The notes beneath the pieces are model-generated. The model made no database searches, was not told the origin of the DNA, and saw only the letters and a program-made list of their open reading frames with translations. Shown one piece after another: positions 19,316 to 28,836 of a stretch of 64,000 nt of DNA. This DNA comes from Rodentibacter mrazii (lineage in GTDB: Bacteria > Pseudomonadota > Gammaproteobacteria > Enterobacterales > Pasteurellaceae). The DNA lies in contig NZ_MLHG01000026.1 of NCBI RefSeq assembly GCF_001998825.1, positions 1 to 64,000 of the forward strand. Reading direction: 5' to 3'. The number at the start of each line of letters is the position of its first letter. The first letter of the stretch is position 1. The translations under genes and the position numbers were made by a program.

Positions 19316-19870
19316 TTAGAATCGGTAAGATAGATTTAGACCGAATCGCTTACCTTTAAATTTAACAGAATCATCCCCACCAGCTAAATTGTGGCGGGTA
19401 AAATCGACGCCGAGAGCTAAATTTTTATCAATCTCATATTTAACACCAAAACCGTAATCAATGCCTCGAACACCGACACCTTCATATTTGTCGCTAGAGT
19501 AATCAATTTGAGAGACTGAGCCGCCAACTTTAATATAAGGCATAATATTTTCAGTAATAAGATATCCTTGTAAATAAGCAATTGAAGCCTGATATTTTTC
19601 TTTAAATATTTCATTATCTTCATCAGTAATTTTGGCATTGCTTATTTTAAATTTACCTTCAATAATACCGACAAAATTCTGACCAAAATCAAATCCATAG
19701 CCACCTATGATTGCCAATCCTGCACCCTGAGAACCTGACCCCTTTACTTCACCGACCATACTGTATTTGGTAGTGCTTAACTCACCTCCAATATGCCAGC
19801 CGGTGAAATTATCTACAGCTGAAGCTGCGACAGGCAGTACAAATAGTGTTGTGATGATAAGTTTTTTCAT
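19316..19870 (-). CDS. Outer-membrane beta-barrel protein, opacity/OmpW-like size
   Basis: A 184-residue protein with a signal peptide MKKLIITTLFVLPVAASA. The mature part has alternating beta-strand pattern, repeated glycines (GGYGFDFGQNFVGIIEGKF; GVRGIDYGFGVKYEI) and a C-terminal LNLSYRF ending in Phe. These are the marks of a small eight-stranded outer-membrane barrel. The exact ligand or role is unknown. AGGAGG precedes the ATG. The frameshifted lipoprotein gene lies 12 bases upstream on the same strand, so the two form a probable operon. Confidence 0.82.
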   Translation of the reverse strand: MKKLIITTLFVLPVAASAVDNFTGWHIGGELSTTKYSMVGEVKGSGSQGAGLAIIGGYGFDFGQNFVGIIEGKFKISNAKITDEDNEIFKEKYQASIAYLQGYLITENIMPYIKVGGSVSQIDYSSDKYEGVGVRGIDYGFGVKYEIDKNLALGVDFTRHNLAGGDDSVKFKGKRFGLNLSYRF

Positions 19871-19882
19871 TAGATTTTCCTC

Positions 19883-20364
19883 CTATTTTTTGTTGTTTTT
19901 CAATAAATCACTTTTCCAAATTTCATTTGCTACATCCGCTGCAGCGTTTTCAATAATTTGCTCAGCATTTCCACCAAAAAATCCAATTTTTAAATCAGCA
20001 TTTGTTTTAATGTTGCCAATATTTTTTCCCGACTTATTTTTTATTGTTGTCAGAATAGTAGTCTCTGCTTTGCCGGCTCCAAAGCCGACAAAATAACGTA
20101 ATGCACGGTTACCTTGATTATAAACTTGGATGTTGTAGTCAATGCGTAGTGCATTACCTTGTTGATAACCTAGGTCAGTCAGACGCTTTTTTAATGTGTC
20201 CATGAATATTTGTCTGATTCTTTTATCTACATTTTGATTGGATACATCATTAATTTTGTATGTTTGATATAACTGAGGTGATTTAGGGAGATTTGAGATA
20301 CTTGTGGTGGTTGAACAAGCTGCGAGTAAGAAACTCGCGAAATAGTAAGAAGTAGTTTTTTCAT
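19883..20364 (-). pseudogene. Lipoprotein with DUF4410-like domain, frameshifted in its signal peptide
   Basis: The downstream frame encodes FASFLLAACSTTTSISNLP and runs without a stop to 19883. It carries a lipobox LAAC and a C-terminal region RYFVGFGAGKAETTILTTIK...NAADVANEIW-like, as in DUF4410 lipoproteins. That frame has no start codon: TAA lies just upstream and only ATT intervenes. The one good start, ATGAAAAAACT at 20364 with AAGGAA before it, is in another frame. One more base in the six-A run (20356-20361) would give MKKTTSYYFASFLLAAC. This is therefore a one-base frameshift, a slippage switch, or a sequencing error. A shortened start at 20203 would lose the lipobox. Confidence 0.78.
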
Positions 20365-20481
20365 GAGTAATTCCTTAAGTTTGAACAGTAATACAAAACA
20401 AAGTATTGCATAACAATACTTTTTATTCAATAAGATTGTAAAAAAATATTTATTAGTGCTTTATTTTTTTACTATGTGGTT

Positions 20482-20814
20482 ATGAAAATACATCACGCAA
20501 TTCGTTTTTTACGTAAGAAGAAAGGTTGGACCCAGCAACAGTTAGCTGATTTTTCCAATACCTCAAAAGGTAATATTTCTAATTTGGAAAATGGAAATCA
20601 AGGGTATAGTCCTGCAATACTTGACTATTTAGCTAAGGCATTTGATTGCCGGGTATCGGATATTTTTTTATTAGCAGAAAATCTCGATGATGACGGTACT
20701 TTGCGCAAAGACGATGTCATATCAATAGAAGTGTTATTCTCCCAACTCCCCCGAGATATGCAGCAACATTTTAAACAATTGATGCTGCAGATCGTGAACA
20801 TGAAAAATTATTAG
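20482..20814 (+). CDS. XRE/Cro-CI family transcriptional regulator
   Basis: A 110-residue regulator. The helix-turn-helix is at about residues 7-60: IRFLRKKKGWTQQQLADFSNTSKGNISNLENGNQGYSPAILDYLAKAF. A short C-terminal segment (DVISIEVLFSQLPRDMQQHFKQLMLQI) could mediate dimer formation. The ATG at 20482 is chosen; a GTG at 20476 is in frame, and an out-of-frame ATG at 20474 closes at once. No clear ribosome-binding site is seen. It is divergent from the lipoprotein and barrel genes and may regulate them (inference). It resembles phage-type repressors, but no other phage genes are nearby. Confidence 0.8.
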   Translation: MKIHHAIRFLRKKKGWTQQQLADFSNTSKGNISNLENGNQGYSPAILDYLAKAFDCRVSDIFLLAENLDDDGTLRKDDVISIEVLFSQLPRDMQQHFKQLMLQIVNMKNY

Positions 20815-20956
20815 ATTTATTGTTTTTCTCTATGTAAGGAATTCATATTCTTGACGAAGGTATAATTAAGCCTACTCCTATTTTTTATGAAAAATTTCAT
20901 TAAGCTTTCTTATAAAACCATTGCAATTTATTTTAAAAAGTGTAGGCTTTTGTCCC

Positions 20957-20975
20957 TTCTTTGAGAATCATTATT
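20957..20975. promoter_or_regulatory. Possible Fur/Zur-type box upstream of znuA
   Basis: TTCTTTGAGAATCATTATT matches 12 of 19 positions of the E. coli Fur consensus by hand alignment, with a strong right half. Zur control is expected for znuA, and the two boxes cannot be told apart here. Confidence 0.35.
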
Positions 20976-20993
20976 AACAATAGAGGAGACAAA

Positions 20994-21956
20994 ATGAAAA
21001 CTATATTAAAAATGAGTGCAATTTCAACCGCACTTTTCAGCCTTCCAATGATGGCGAATGCGGATGTATTGGCATCGGTAAAACCCCTTGGTTTTATTGC
21101 TTCAGCCGTTGCGAATGGCGTAGCAGATACCCAGATACTTGTACCGACAGGTGCTTCTCCCCATGATTACAGCTTAAAGTTATCTGATATTCAAAAAGTG
21201 AAATCGGCGGATTTGGTATTGTGGGTGGGCGAAGACGTTGATTCATTTCTAGAAAAACCGATAAGTCAAATTGATCGCCAAAAAGTGATTACCATTGCTG
21301 ACCTCACTGAGGTTAAACCCCTATTAACCCAAGCCCATCACGAACATTTCCATGAAGAGGGTGAGCATGATCACAAACATGACCATAAACACGAACACAA
21401 AAGTGGGCATGAACACGATCATGAACATCACGAAGGATTAAGCACCAACTGGCACATTTGGTATTCGCCGGCAATTAGCCAAATTGTGGCACAAAAAGTG
21501 GCGGATAAACTAACCTTGCAATTTCCCGATAAGAAAGCGCTGATTGCAAAAAATCTTGCCGATTTTAACCGCACTTTGGCGGAACAAAGCGATAAAATCA
21601 AGGCTCAGCTTGCCCCTTTTAAAGAAAAAGGTTTCTTTGTTTTCCATGATGCTTACGGTTATTTCAATGATGCTTATGGCTTAAAACAAAGCGGGTATTT
21701 CACTATTAACCCATTGGTTGCACCCGGAGCGAAAACCCTTGCGCATATTAAACAGGAGATCGCAGAACATCGTGTTAATTGTTTGTTTGCCGAACCTCAA
21801 TTTACCCCGAAAGTGATTGAATCTTTAGCAAAAGGTACGGCGGTGAAGGTAGGTCGTTTAGATCCGATTGGTGATGGCGTACAGTTAGGGGGGAATTCCT
21901 ATGCCAATTTCCTGCAAGCCACGGCGGATAGTTATACACAATGTTTGAGTAAATAA
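20994..21956 (+). CDS. znuA: Zinc ABC transporter substrate-binding protein ZnuA
   Basis: The periplasmic receptor of the high-affinity zinc importer. The ATG at 20994 follows AGAGGAG and gives a 320-residue product with the signal MKTILKMSAISTALFSLPMMANA. Zinc ligands fit GASPHDYSL, NWHIWYSP, VFHDAYGYF and a late Asp in GRLDPIGDG. Between the first two is a long His/Asp/Glu loop (about residues 112-145, HEEGEHDHKHDHKHEHKSGH and on), typical of ZnuA and able to bind extra zinc. znuB and znuC are not adjacent, a common layout in this family. Confidence 0.95.
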   Translation: MKTILKMSAISTALFSLPMMANADVLASVKPLGFIASAVANGVADTQILVPTGASPHDYSLKLSDIQKVKSADLVLWVGEDVDSFLEKPISQIDRQKVITIADLTEVKPLLTQAHHEHFHEEGEHDHKHDHKHEHKSGHEHDHEHHEGLSTNWHIWYSPAISQIVAQKVADKLTLQFPDKKALIAKNLADFNRTLAEQSDKIKAQLAPFKEKGFFVFHDAYGYFNDAYGLKQSGYFTINPLVAPGAKTLAHIKQEIAEHRVNCLFAEPQFTPKVIESLAKGTAVKVGRLDPIGDGVQLGGNSYANFLQATADSYTQCLSK

Positions 21957-21973
21957 ATGGCATTAATTGAAAG

Positions 21974-22001
21974 AAAATGGTGGGAAATCCCACCATTTTT
22001 T
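21974..22001 (+). terminator. Terminator after znuA
   Basis: Twelve-bp arms AAAATGGTGGGA/TCCCACCATTTT followed by a T run. Confidence 0.85.
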
Positions 22002-22082
22002 ATGAAAGGAAAGCGGTGATTTGAATTCAATACTTCAACTTATGCTATAATCCGCTACAATTTTTTCTATTGAGAATTCCGA

Positions 22083-24218
22083 ATGAAACACCTATTCGCC
22101 ACCACATCCCGTGGCTTTGAAGAACTGCTAAAAGTTGAATTAACCGAGCTTGGCGCGCTTGATACAAAAGTCGTACAAGGCGGCGTGCATTTCTATGCCG
22201 ATGATGAAACGCTTTATCGAACGCTGCTTTGGTCGCGTTTGGCATCACGCATTTTATTGCCCTTGATCGAAAGCAAAATTTATAGCGATTTAGATTTATA
22301 TGCGGCGATTTCCAGCTTTAATTGGTTGGATTATTTTGATGAACGCATCACTTTTTTTGTGGATTTCAACGGAACCAATCAAGAAATTCGCCATACTCAG
22401 TTTGGTGCAATGCGGGTGAAAGATGGTATTGTGGATCACTTTGAACGTAAGGGTAAAATGCGCCCGAGCGTGGATAAAAGCCAACCAGATGTGCGTATTC
22501 ATGCCTATTTAAATCGAGAAGAATTAGTCATTTCTTTGGATTTGAGCGGAGAAGCCCTGCATTTGCGCGGTTACCGTGAAGATACGGGACAAGCCCCCTT
22601 ACGTGAAACTTTGGCGGCAGCCATTGTACTGCGTTCCGGTTGGAAACAAGGCTCACCGCTGGTGGATCCTATGTGTGGTTCCGGCACACTTTTGATTGAA
22701 GCAGCACAAATGGAAGCCCATATTGCCCCTCAATTATATCGCTTACATTGGGGCTTTGACTTTTGGAAAGGGCATAATCAAATGGTGTGGGAGAAAGTAA
22801 AAGGCGAAGCCATCGCTTCAGCAGAGGAAAAACAAGGTAAAATTCAACCGCACTTTTATGGTTTTGATCTTGATCACCGAGTGTTAAAAAAAGCCCAACG
22901 CAATGCGCAAAATGCCGGTGTCGCTCACTTGATAACATGGCAGCAAGGTGATGTGGCGGCGCTCACTAACCCAAGCCCAAATGAAGTGGGCATGGTGATT
23001 TGTAATCCGCCTTATGGCGAACGTTTAGGTACGACACCGGCGTTGATTGCCCTTTATTCCGTATTTGGACAACGTTTGAAAAAAGAATTCGGTGGTTGGA
23101 ATGCCTCAATTTTTAGTAGCGAATCCACCTTGTTGGATTGCTTGAGAATGCGGGCAAACCGTCAATTCAAGGCGAAAAATGGACCGCTTGATTGTGTTCA
23201 AAAAAATTATCAGATTTCCGCTCGAATTAGCGAAGAAAGTGCGGTGGAAAATCCCCTTGAATTTGACTGCACTTCAGAGGTGGCAGTAGATTTTGCCAAT
23301 CGTTTACAAAAGAATATCAAGAAAATTGAAAAATGGGCGAAACAGCAGGGCTTGGATGCGTACCGCCTCTATGATGCGGATCTGCCGGAATATAATTTAG
23401 CGGTGGATCGTTATGGCGATCATATTGTGGTGCAAGAATATGCCGCACCGAAGAATATTGATGAAAATAAAGCACGCCAACGTTTATTGGATGCGGTGAC
23501 AGCAACCTTAAAGGTGACCGGCGTAGAAACCAACAAGCTGATTTTAAAAGTCCGCCAAAAGCAAAAAGGCACAAATCAATATGAAAAATTAGCCAATAAA
23601 GGCGAGTATTTTTATGTGAACGAATACGGCGCACAACTTTGGGTAAATTTAACGGATTATTTGGATACCGGTTTATTTTTAGATCATCGCCTCACCCGAA
23701 AAATGGTGGGGGAGTTGGCGAAAGGTAAAGATTTCTTGAATTTGTTTGCCTATACGGGGTCTGCCACTGTCCATGCAGCATTAGGCGGGGCAAAATCCAC
23801 TACTACGGTGGATATGTCGAATACCTACCTCAACTGGGCGGAGCAAAATCTGATTCTCAACGATCTTGATGGTAAGCCACATCAACTCATTCAAGCGGAT
23901 TGTTTACAATGGCTGGAAAAATGTGATCGCCAATTTGATTTAATTTTTGTGGATCCGCCCACTTTTTCCAATTCAAAACGAATGGAAGCAAGCTGGGATG
24001 TTCAGCGTGATCACATCAAATTAATGGGAAATTTAAAACGTATTTTACGCCAAAGTGGCTCCATCGTTTTTTCCAACAATAAACGGGGATTCAAAATGGA
24101 TTTTGCAGGATTGGAAATATTGGGGCTAAGTGCAGTGGAAATTTCTCACAAAACCTTACCATTGGATTTTGAACGTAATAAACAAATTCATAATTGTTGG
24201 TTGGTGACGGAAAAATAG
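22083..24218 (+). CDS. rlmL: Bifunctional 23S rRNA methyltransferase RlmKL
   Basis: A 711-residue fusion of two methyltransferases. The N-terminal RlmL part (THUMP domain, then SAM fold with [16 protein letters not shown] near residue 195 and the NPPY motif [11 protein letters not shown]) makes m2G2445. The C-terminal RlmK part (from about 380, with [20 protein letters not shown] and [12 protein letters not shown]) makes m7G2069 of 23S rRNA. Length and domain order match E. coli RlmKL. It stands alone with its own promoter region. Confidence 0.95.
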   Translation: MKHLFATTSRGFEELLKVELTELGALDTKVVQGGVHFYADDETLYRTLLWSRLASRILLPLIESKIYSDLDLYAAISSFNWLDYFDERITFFVDFNGTNQEIRHTQFGAMRVKDGIVDHFERKGKMRPSVDKSQPDVRIHAYLNREELVISLDLSGEALHLRGYREDTGQAPLRETLAAAIVLRSGWKQGSPLVDPMCGSGTLLIEAAQMEAHIAPQLYRLHWGFDFWKGHNQMVWEKVKGEAIASAEEKQGKIQPHFYGFDLDHRVLKKAQRNAQNAGVAHLITWQQGDVAALTNPSPNEVGMVICNPPYGERLGTTPALIALYSVFGQRLKKEFGGWNASIFSSESTLLDCLRMRANRQFKAKNGPLDCVQKNYQISARISEESAVENPLEFDCTSEVAVDFANRLQKNIKKIEKWAKQQGLDAYRLYDADLPEYNLAVDRYGDHIVVQEYAAPKNIDENKARQRLLDAVTATLKVTGVETNKLILKVRQKQKGTNQYEKLANKGEYFYVNEYGAQLWVNLTDYLDTGLFLDHRLTRKMVGELAKGKDFLNLFAYTGSATVHAALGGAKSTTTVDMSNTYLNWAEQNLILNDLDGKPHQLIQADCLQWLEKCDRQFDLIFVDPPTFSNSKRMEASWDVQRDHIKLMGNLKRILRQSGSIVFSNNKRGFKMDFAGLEILGLSAVEISHKTLPLDFERNKQIHNCWLVTEK

Positions 24219-24248
24219 CCGAACGTAACAACGTAAATTTTAGAAAAA

Positions 24249-24277
24249 TGTAGGGGCACACTGCGTGTGTCCCTACA
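24249..24277. repeat. 29-bp palindromic repeat, relative of the 45.4-kb element
   Basis: An inverted repeat from TGTAGGGGCACAC to GTGTGTCCCTACA lies between the convergent rlmL and pabC genes. The same core (CACACTGCGTGTGTCC) occurs in both arms of the larger element at 45393-45476. It has no T run, so it is a dispersed repeat rather than a simple terminator, although it could stop transcription as a hairpin. Confidence 0.8.
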
Positions 24278-24292
24278 ACCAAGCCCCCAAGA

Positions 24293-24862
24293 TCACAACC
24301 CATTCATCGCATTAATCAACCGAATTTCATCAAATTTTTCAATGTCTTTTGCATAAATTGTGGCTTCTTTAATTTTGCCTTCCTGCAATAATTTTTCCCG
24401 TTGTGTGCCGGCTAATAATGGGGTATCAGGTGTGAGCCATTGGTTACCTTGGCGAAAAATTAAATTTCCAATAGAACAATCTGTCACTTTCCCGTTTTTA
24501 ATAATCATAATCTCATCGCAATTTCCCCGTTGAGCGAAAAGGGAATTGAGTAAATCCCGATTGGCATATTTCAAGCTGTAATCCATTTCATCACAAACAA
24601 TTGGCTGAAAAGTGCGGTAGATTTTTCGTGTGTATTCAAAATATTGAACTTGTGTGGTTTCGGCATTGTAATCAATACGGCAACGCACCAGTTGATTTTG
24701 CAAGTGAGACGGCACTTGGATTAGCTCAAAAAGATTGAAAATTTTGACCGCACTTTTGCCGTAAAATTGTCGTAAGCTCTGTTCATAACGGGCTTGATGA
24801 TATTCAATATTTTGAATTTTACCCTGTTCAATGGCAAGGGTTTCAAATAAGGGAAACATCAT
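24293..24862 (-). CDS. pabC: Class IV aminotransferase, probable 4-amino-4-deoxychorismate lyase
   Basis: A 189-residue PLP enzyme of fold type IV. The likely PLP lysine is in DYSLKYANRDLL near residue 100. TDCSIGNLIF and LLAGTQREKLL match the family positions for the cofactor phosphate and the active site. RLINAMNGL is the C-terminal family motif. It is much shorter than E. coli PabC (269 residues), mainly at the N terminus. It overlaps pabB by 4 bases, which supports a role in releasing pyruvate to give p-aminobenzoate for folate. Confidence 0.82.
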   Translation of the reverse strand: MMFPLFETLAIEQGKIQNIEYHQARYEQSLRQFYGKSAVKIFNLFELIQVPSHLQNQLVRCRIDYNAETTQVQYFEYTRKIYRTFQPIVCDEMDYSLKYANRDLLNSLFAQRGNCDEIMIIKNGKVTDCSIGNLIFRQGNQWLTPDTPLLAGTQREKLLQEGKIKEATIYAKDIEKFDEIRLINAMNGL

Positions 24863-25833
24863 TTTGTTTCCTCAATTGGAAAATAGACTTTTTCGAGTAA
24901 TTCTTGATATTCATCTTCCAAACGGCTTTGAATGGTAATACCGCCACCGCTGTGAAAATAATATTTCTCACCCGTTTGAGAAATAAACCGAATAGCTACC
25001 GCACTTTGTAGGTTTTCGCTATCAAAAAGACCAAAAATACCCGTGTAATAACCTCGGGGTTGGCGTTCCGCTTGTTGAATAATTTGCACGGTTTTTTCTT
25101 TGGGGGCACCACTAATCGAGCCTGCGGGCAATAACGTGGCAAGTATATTGCCAATATTTTGTTGCCAATGTTCATCTAGTTCGCCGCAAATCTCCGAACT
25201 TGTCTGCAAAATTTCGCCTTTTTGTGTGGCAATACGATCCACATAGCGAAATTTTGTGACCTGAATATTGCTCGCCACCATGGCTAAATCGTTTCGCATT
25301 AAATCCACAATGGTGTAATGCTCACGCAGTTCTTTTTCATCATTTAGCAGTTGCTGTTCTGCATTGGGGAGGGCGGCATTAATTGTTCCTTTCATCGGAT
25401 AAGTGAAAATTTTGTTATCTTGAATATTGATAAAACATTCCGGTGAGAAGCAAACAAATTGATTTTTTAACCATAATTTATAAGGTGCAGAGGATTGATA
25501 AAAAATCTGTTCAAGGGAAAAATTACCCGAAATTTCAGTGGGCGAAGTGAGATTTAACAAATAAGAATTGCCCTTTTGAATCTCTTTTTGTACCACTTCA
25601 AAACCTTGTTGATAATCGGAAAGGGGAATTGGGTATTTTTCAAAATGAATGTCTGTGGAGAAGTCTTTTTGCTCGGTAATATTGGTTTTCCCCAAGATAT
25701 TAAAAAGAATACCTTGTTGAATCGCCTCTTCTAAAGGAGAAATTAATGGTTTTTGTTGTTCAAAATCAATCAAAAAAAAGAAAGGTTGGGATTGTTTGCC
25801 ATAATGATTGGCTTGGTGGATAAAATGTTGCAT
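24859..25833 (-). CDS. pabB: Aminodeoxychorismate synthase component I
   Basis: A 324-residue chorismate-binding enzyme that, with a glutaminase, makes 4-amino-4-deoxychorismate. Motifs are GNSYLLNLTSPTEI, FSPECFI, TYPMKGTI (with the PabB-type lysine instead of the anthranilate-synthase residue), ELREHYTIVDLMRNDLAMV, LLPAGSISGAPKEKT and YYTGIFGLFD. It lacks the long N-terminal segment of E. coli PabB. The glutaminase pabA is divergent at 25890, so the three genes form a divergent p-aminobenzoate cluster. Confidence 0.92.
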   Translation of the reverse strand: MQHFIHQANHYGKQSQPFFFLIDFEQQKPLISPLEEAIQQGILFNILGKTNITEQKDFSTDIHFEKYPIPLSDYQQGFEVVQKEIQKGNSYLLNLTSPTEISGNFSLEQIFYQSSAPYKLWLKNQFVCFSPECFINIQDNKIFTYPMKGTINAALPNAEQQLLNDEKELREHYTIVDLMRNDLAMVASNIQVTKFRYVDRIATQKGEILQTSSEICGELDEHWQQNIGNILATLLPAGSISGAPKEKTVQIIQQAERQPRGYYTGIFGLFDSENLQSAVAIRFISQTGEKYYFHSGGGITIQSRLEDEYQELLEKVYFPIEETK

Positions 25834-25889
25834 TGTGCTATTTCTAATTTAGCGTAAAATTGCCCGATTATAACGAAAGCCGAGCAGTT

Positions 25890-26459
25890 ATGAAATTACT
25901 CATCATTAATAATCACGATTCTTTTACTTTCAATTTAGTGGAACTGATTCGTCGCCTTGGTGTGTCTTTTGACGTGCTAAATGTGGAAAATTTACAAAAA
26001 AATACACCTGAATCCTATAGCCATATCTTAATTTCTCCAGGCCCTGATGTGCCAAGGGCTTATCCGCAACTTTTTGCGATGTTGGAGCGGTATCATCGGC
26101 AAAAATCAATTCTTGGGGTCTGTTTGGGGCATCAAACATTATGTGAGTTTTTTGGTGGAACACTTTATAACCTAAAACAAGTTCGCCACGGGCAAAAAAG
26201 GCGGTTAAAAGTGCGGTCAAATTCTCCGTTGTTTTTCGGGTTGCCGATGGAATTTGATATTGGCTTATATCATTCTTGGGCGGTGAAAGTTGAAAATTTT
26301 CCTCACGAATTAGAAATTACGGCCATATGTGATGAAAATGTGGTGATGGCGATGGCTCATCAATCTTTACCCATTTATGGCGTGCAGTTCCATCCGGAAT
26401 CTTATATGTCCGAATACGGTGAGCAAATTTTACGGAATTGGTTAAATATTACCCCATAA
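25890..26459 (+). CDS. pabA: Aminodeoxychorismate/anthranilate synthase glutaminase
   Basis: A 189-residue class I glutamine amidotransferase. The catalytic Cys is in ILGVCLGHQTL near residue 78, and the His-Glu pair is in VQFHPESYM near residue 168. The N terminus KLLIINNHDSFTFNLVELIRRL is typical of PabA/TrpG. The ATG at 25890 is used; an upstream start at 25860 adds ten unconserved residues. Location opposite pabB argues for PabA, although it could also serve anthranilate synthase. Confidence 0.88.
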   Translation: MKLLIINNHDSFTFNLVELIRRLGVSFDVLNVENLQKNTPESYSHILISPGPDVPRAYPQLFAMLERYHRQKSILGVCLGHQTLCEFFGGTLYNLKQVRHGQKRRLKVRSNSPLFFGLPMEFDIGLYHSWAVKVENFPHELEITAICDENVVMAMAHQSLPIYGVQFHPESYMSEYGEQILRNWLNITP

Positions 26460-26465
26460 TAGTGC

Positions 26466-26493
26466 TTGATTCTTTATCTAAAATTCGTATTAT
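26466..26493 (+). promoter_or_regulatory. Promoter of metK
   Basis: TTGATT (26466-26471), a 16-bp spacer, TATTAT (26488-26493). The MetJ-like boxes begin at the very next base. Confidence 0.65.
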
Positions 26494-26517
26494 AGCCGTC
26501 TATACGTCAATACATCC
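26494..26517. promoter_or_regulatory. Three tandem MetJ-like boxes upstream of metK
   Basis: AGCCGTCT, ATACGTCA and ATACATCC are contiguous 8-mers resembling the met box AGACGTCT, matching at 7, 5 and 4 positions. MetJ with S-adenosylmethionine binds tandem met boxes, and metK is a classic target. Confidence 0.7.
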
Positions 26518-26537
26518 AAATTAAAAAGAGAGAAACT

Positions 26538-27692
26538 ATGTCTAGTTATTTATTTACCTCGGAATCCGTGTCTGAAGGACATCCGGATAAAATCGCCGAT
26601 CAGATCTCTGATGCGGTACTTGATGAAATTCTAAAACAAGATCCCAAAGCCCGTGTTGCCTGCGAAACTTATGTGAAAACTGGTATGGCGTTAGTGGGGG
26701 GAGAAATCACGACGTCAGCCTGGGTGGATATTGAAAATCTCACTCGAAAAGTGATTTGTGATATTGGTTATGAACATTCCGATATGGGATTTGACGGTCA
26801 TTCTTGTGCCGTATTAAATGCTATTGGTAAACAGTCTGCGGATATTAATCAGGGTGTGGATCGTGAAAATCCCTTGGAGCAAGGAGCAGGCGACCAAGGC
26901 ATTATGTTTGGTTATGCCACGAATGAAACCGATGTATTAATGCCTGCTGCGATTACCTATGCACATCGTTTAATGCAAAAACAGGCGGAAGTACGTAAAA
27001 GCGGTAAATTAGCCTGGTTACGCCCTGATGCCAAAAGCCAAGTCACCTTAAAATATGAAGATAACAAAATTGTTGGCGTGGACGCCGTTGTGCTTTCAAC
27101 GCAACATGCAGAAGATATTGAGCAAAAAGATCTTCATGAAGCGGTCATGGAAGAGATCATCAAACCAATATTACCAAGCGAGTGGCTTTCAAAAGAGACC
27201 AAATTTTTCATTAACCCGACAGGTCGTTTTGTTATCGGCGGCCCGATGGGGGATTGCGGTTTAACCGGTCGTAAAATTATTGTGGACACTTACGGCGGGG
27301 CAGCTCGTCATGGTGGTGGTGCATTCTCTGGCAAAGATCCGTCCAAAGTGGATCGCTCAGCGGCTTATGCGGCACGTTATGTGGCGAAAAATATTGTGGC
27401 TGCCGGTTTGGCGGATCGTTGTGAAATCCAACTTTCTTACGCTATCGGTGTGGCAGAACCGACCTCAATTATGGTGGAAACCTTCGGCACAGGCAAAGTA
27501 GCAAATGAATTATTGGTGGCGTTAGTACGTGAATTCTTTGATTTGCGCCCTTACGGACTAATCAAAATGCTTGATTTAATTCAACCGATTTATCGTGAAA
27601 CCGCTGCTTATGGTCACTTTGGTCGTGAGCAATTTCCATGGGAAAAAGTGGATCGTGCGGAAGAATTACGTGCGGCGGCAGGTTTAAAATAA
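26538..27692 (+). CDS. metK: S-adenosylmethionine synthase
   Basis: MetK makes S-adenosylmethionine from ATP and methionine. The 384-residue product has all family signatures: [23 protein letters not shown] at the N terminus, [12 protein letters not shown] near residue 115, and [23 protein letters not shown] near residue 257. GAGAGAAAC precedes the ATG. Three met-box-like 8-mers follow the -10 box, so feedback repression by MetJ is predicted. Confidence 0.97.
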   Translation: MSSYLFTSESVSEGHPDKIADQISDAVLDEILKQDPKARVACETYVKTGMALVGGEITTSAWVDIENLTRKVICDIGYEHSDMGFDGHSCAVLNAIGKQSADINQGVDRENPLEQGAGDQGIMFGYATNETDVLMPAAITYAHRLMQKQAEVRKSGKLAWLRPDAKSQVTLKYEDNKIVGVDAVVLSTQHAEDIEQKDLHEAVMEEIIKPILPSEWLSKETKFFINPTGRFVIGGPMGDCGLTGRKIIVDTYGGAARHGGGAFSGKDPSKVDRSAAYAARYVAKNIVAAGLADRCEIQLSYAIGVAEPTSIMVETFGTGKVANELLVALVREFFDLRPYGLIKMLDLIQPIYRETAAYGHFGREQFPWEKVDRAEELRAAAGLK

Positions 27693-27710
27693 CGCCGTCA
27701 TAAATGATTA

Positions 27711-27738
27711 AAACCGCTATTTTGGCGGTTTTTATTTT
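27711..27738 (+). terminator. Terminator after metK
   Basis: AAAACCGC/GCGGTTTT stem followed by TTATTTTT. It lies within the 5' extension of the sprT reading frame, which argues for a later sprT start. Confidence 0.8.
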
Positions 27739-27748
27739 TCTCAGTTCT

Positions 27749-28264
27749 ATGCTTTCATCACAAACACAATTTCGTCATTTAAAAATGCAGGTTCAGCGTA
27801 AACTTGTCGAATCTTTGGGTCTTGCAGAAGATTATTTTAAACGTGCATTTCCAATGCCAACGGTACATTATGATTTGCGAGGGGTGAAAGCCGGGGTGGC
27901 GTATTTACAAAAAAACGAAATCCAATTTAACCGCACTTTATTGCTTGAAAATACACAGGAATTTATTCACCAAGTTGTGCCTCATGAATTGGCGCATTTA
28001 ATTGTGTATCAGGTATTTGGACAGGTTAAGCCCCATGGCAAAGAATGGCAGGGAGTGATGAATGAGATTTTTCATTTACCTGCGGATACTTGCCATCAAT
28101 TTGATGTGCAAAATGTTCAAGGGAAAACCTTTGAATATTGTTGTACTTGCCAAACACATTCATTGAGTGTTCGCCGCCATAATCGAATTTTAAAAGAAAG
28201 AGTTGAATATTTATGCCGAAAATGTAAGGGGAAATTACTTTTTGTCGGTGAAAATGAAATGTAG
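27749..28264 (+). CDS. sprT: SprT family zinc metalloprotease-like protein
   Basis: A 171-residue SprT-family protein. The zinc-metalloprotease motif is [12 protein letters not shown] with HExxH, and a second histidine lies in [11 protein letters not shown]. The C-terminal zinc ribbon has YCCTC and YLCRKCKG. The family resembles eukaryotic Spartan proteases that act on DNA-protein crosslinks; the bacterial role is not established. I chose the ATG at 27749 because the longer frame from 27704 runs through the metK terminator and adds a spurious hydrophobic stretch. Confidence 0.88.
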   Translation: MLSSQTQFRHLKMQVQRKLVESLGLAEDYFKRAFPMPTVHYDLRGVKAGVAYLQKNEIQFNRTLLLENTQEFIHQVVPHELAHLIVYQVFGQVKPHGKEWQGVMNEIFHLPADTCHQFDVQNVQGKTFEYCCTCQTHSLSVRRHNRILKERVEYLCRKCKGKLLFVGENEM

Positions 28265-28311
28265 CTGTGTTATATTTTGGGCGTTAACTTTCAAAATAAA
28301 GGAGCTTTTTC

Positions 28312-28824
28312 ATGAAAAAATCATTATTAGCGGTTGTTTTAGGTGCTTTTGCCATTGCTTCGACTGCAAATGCCGGAGTATATGCAGAGGGAGATATCGG
28401 CTTATCAAAAACAAAGGCAAATGGTAGCAGTAAAACAAAAGTAGAGCCTCGAGTAGCGGTCGGCTATAAATTGGGTAACGTTCGTGTTGCAGGCGATTAT
28501 ACCCATCATGGAAAAATTGAGGGGGCTAAAATTCAAGGCATTGGTGCTTCCGTACTGTATGATTTTGACGTTAATTCTAATATACAGCCTTATGTGGGTG
28601 CACGTGTCGCAGCGAATAAATTTAAATATGATAACCGTGTAGATCAATCTTATAAAAGTTCTTCCGATACTAAGGTCGGTTATGGGGTTGTTGCCGGTGC
28701 CAAATATAAATTAGATGAAAAGTGGTATGCAAATGGCGGTGTTGAATATAACCGTTTGGGTAGCTTTGATGATACTAACGTAAATAATTATGGCGCCAAA
28801 GTAGGCTTAGGTTACGAATTCTAA
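28312..28824 (+). CDS. Opacity-family outer-membrane beta-barrel protein
   Basis: A 170-residue protein with the signal MKKSLLAVVLGAFAIASTANA. The mature part begins GVYAEGDIGLSK, as in opacity-type barrels. It has alternating beta strands (RVAVGYKLGNVRVAGDYTHHGK; GYGVVAGAKYKLDEKWYANGGVEYNR) and ends GAKVGLGYEF with terminal Phe for BAM recognition. An eight-stranded barrel is expected. Its role could be adhesion or simply structural. AAGGAG precedes the ATG. The gene has its own terminator. Confidence 0.85.
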   Translation: MKKSLLAVVLGAFAIASTANAGVYAEGDIGLSKTKANGSSKTKVEPRVAVGYKLGNVRVAGDYTHHGKIEGAKIQGIGASVLYDFDVNSNIQPYVGARVAANKFKYDNRVDQSYKSSSDTKVGYGVVAGAKYKLDEKWYANGGVEYNRLGSFDDTNVNNYGAKVGLGYEF

Positions 28825-28836
28825 TTTCTTTTCCTT

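Noticed and set aside
20227..20430. 67-codon minus-strand frame as a separate gene
   Set aside because: Its only good start is the start of the frameshifted lipoprotein. The rest is an out-of-frame reading of that gene.
21340..21435. Repetitive GAACACGATCATGA-like DNA, possible tandem repeat locus
   Set aside because: It is the His/Asp-rich zinc loop of ZnuA in frame, not an intergenic repeat.
24249..24277. Simple terminator between rlmL and pabC
   Set aside because: No T run follows on either strand, and the same core occurs in the 45.4-kb element, so it is listed as a dispersed repeat.
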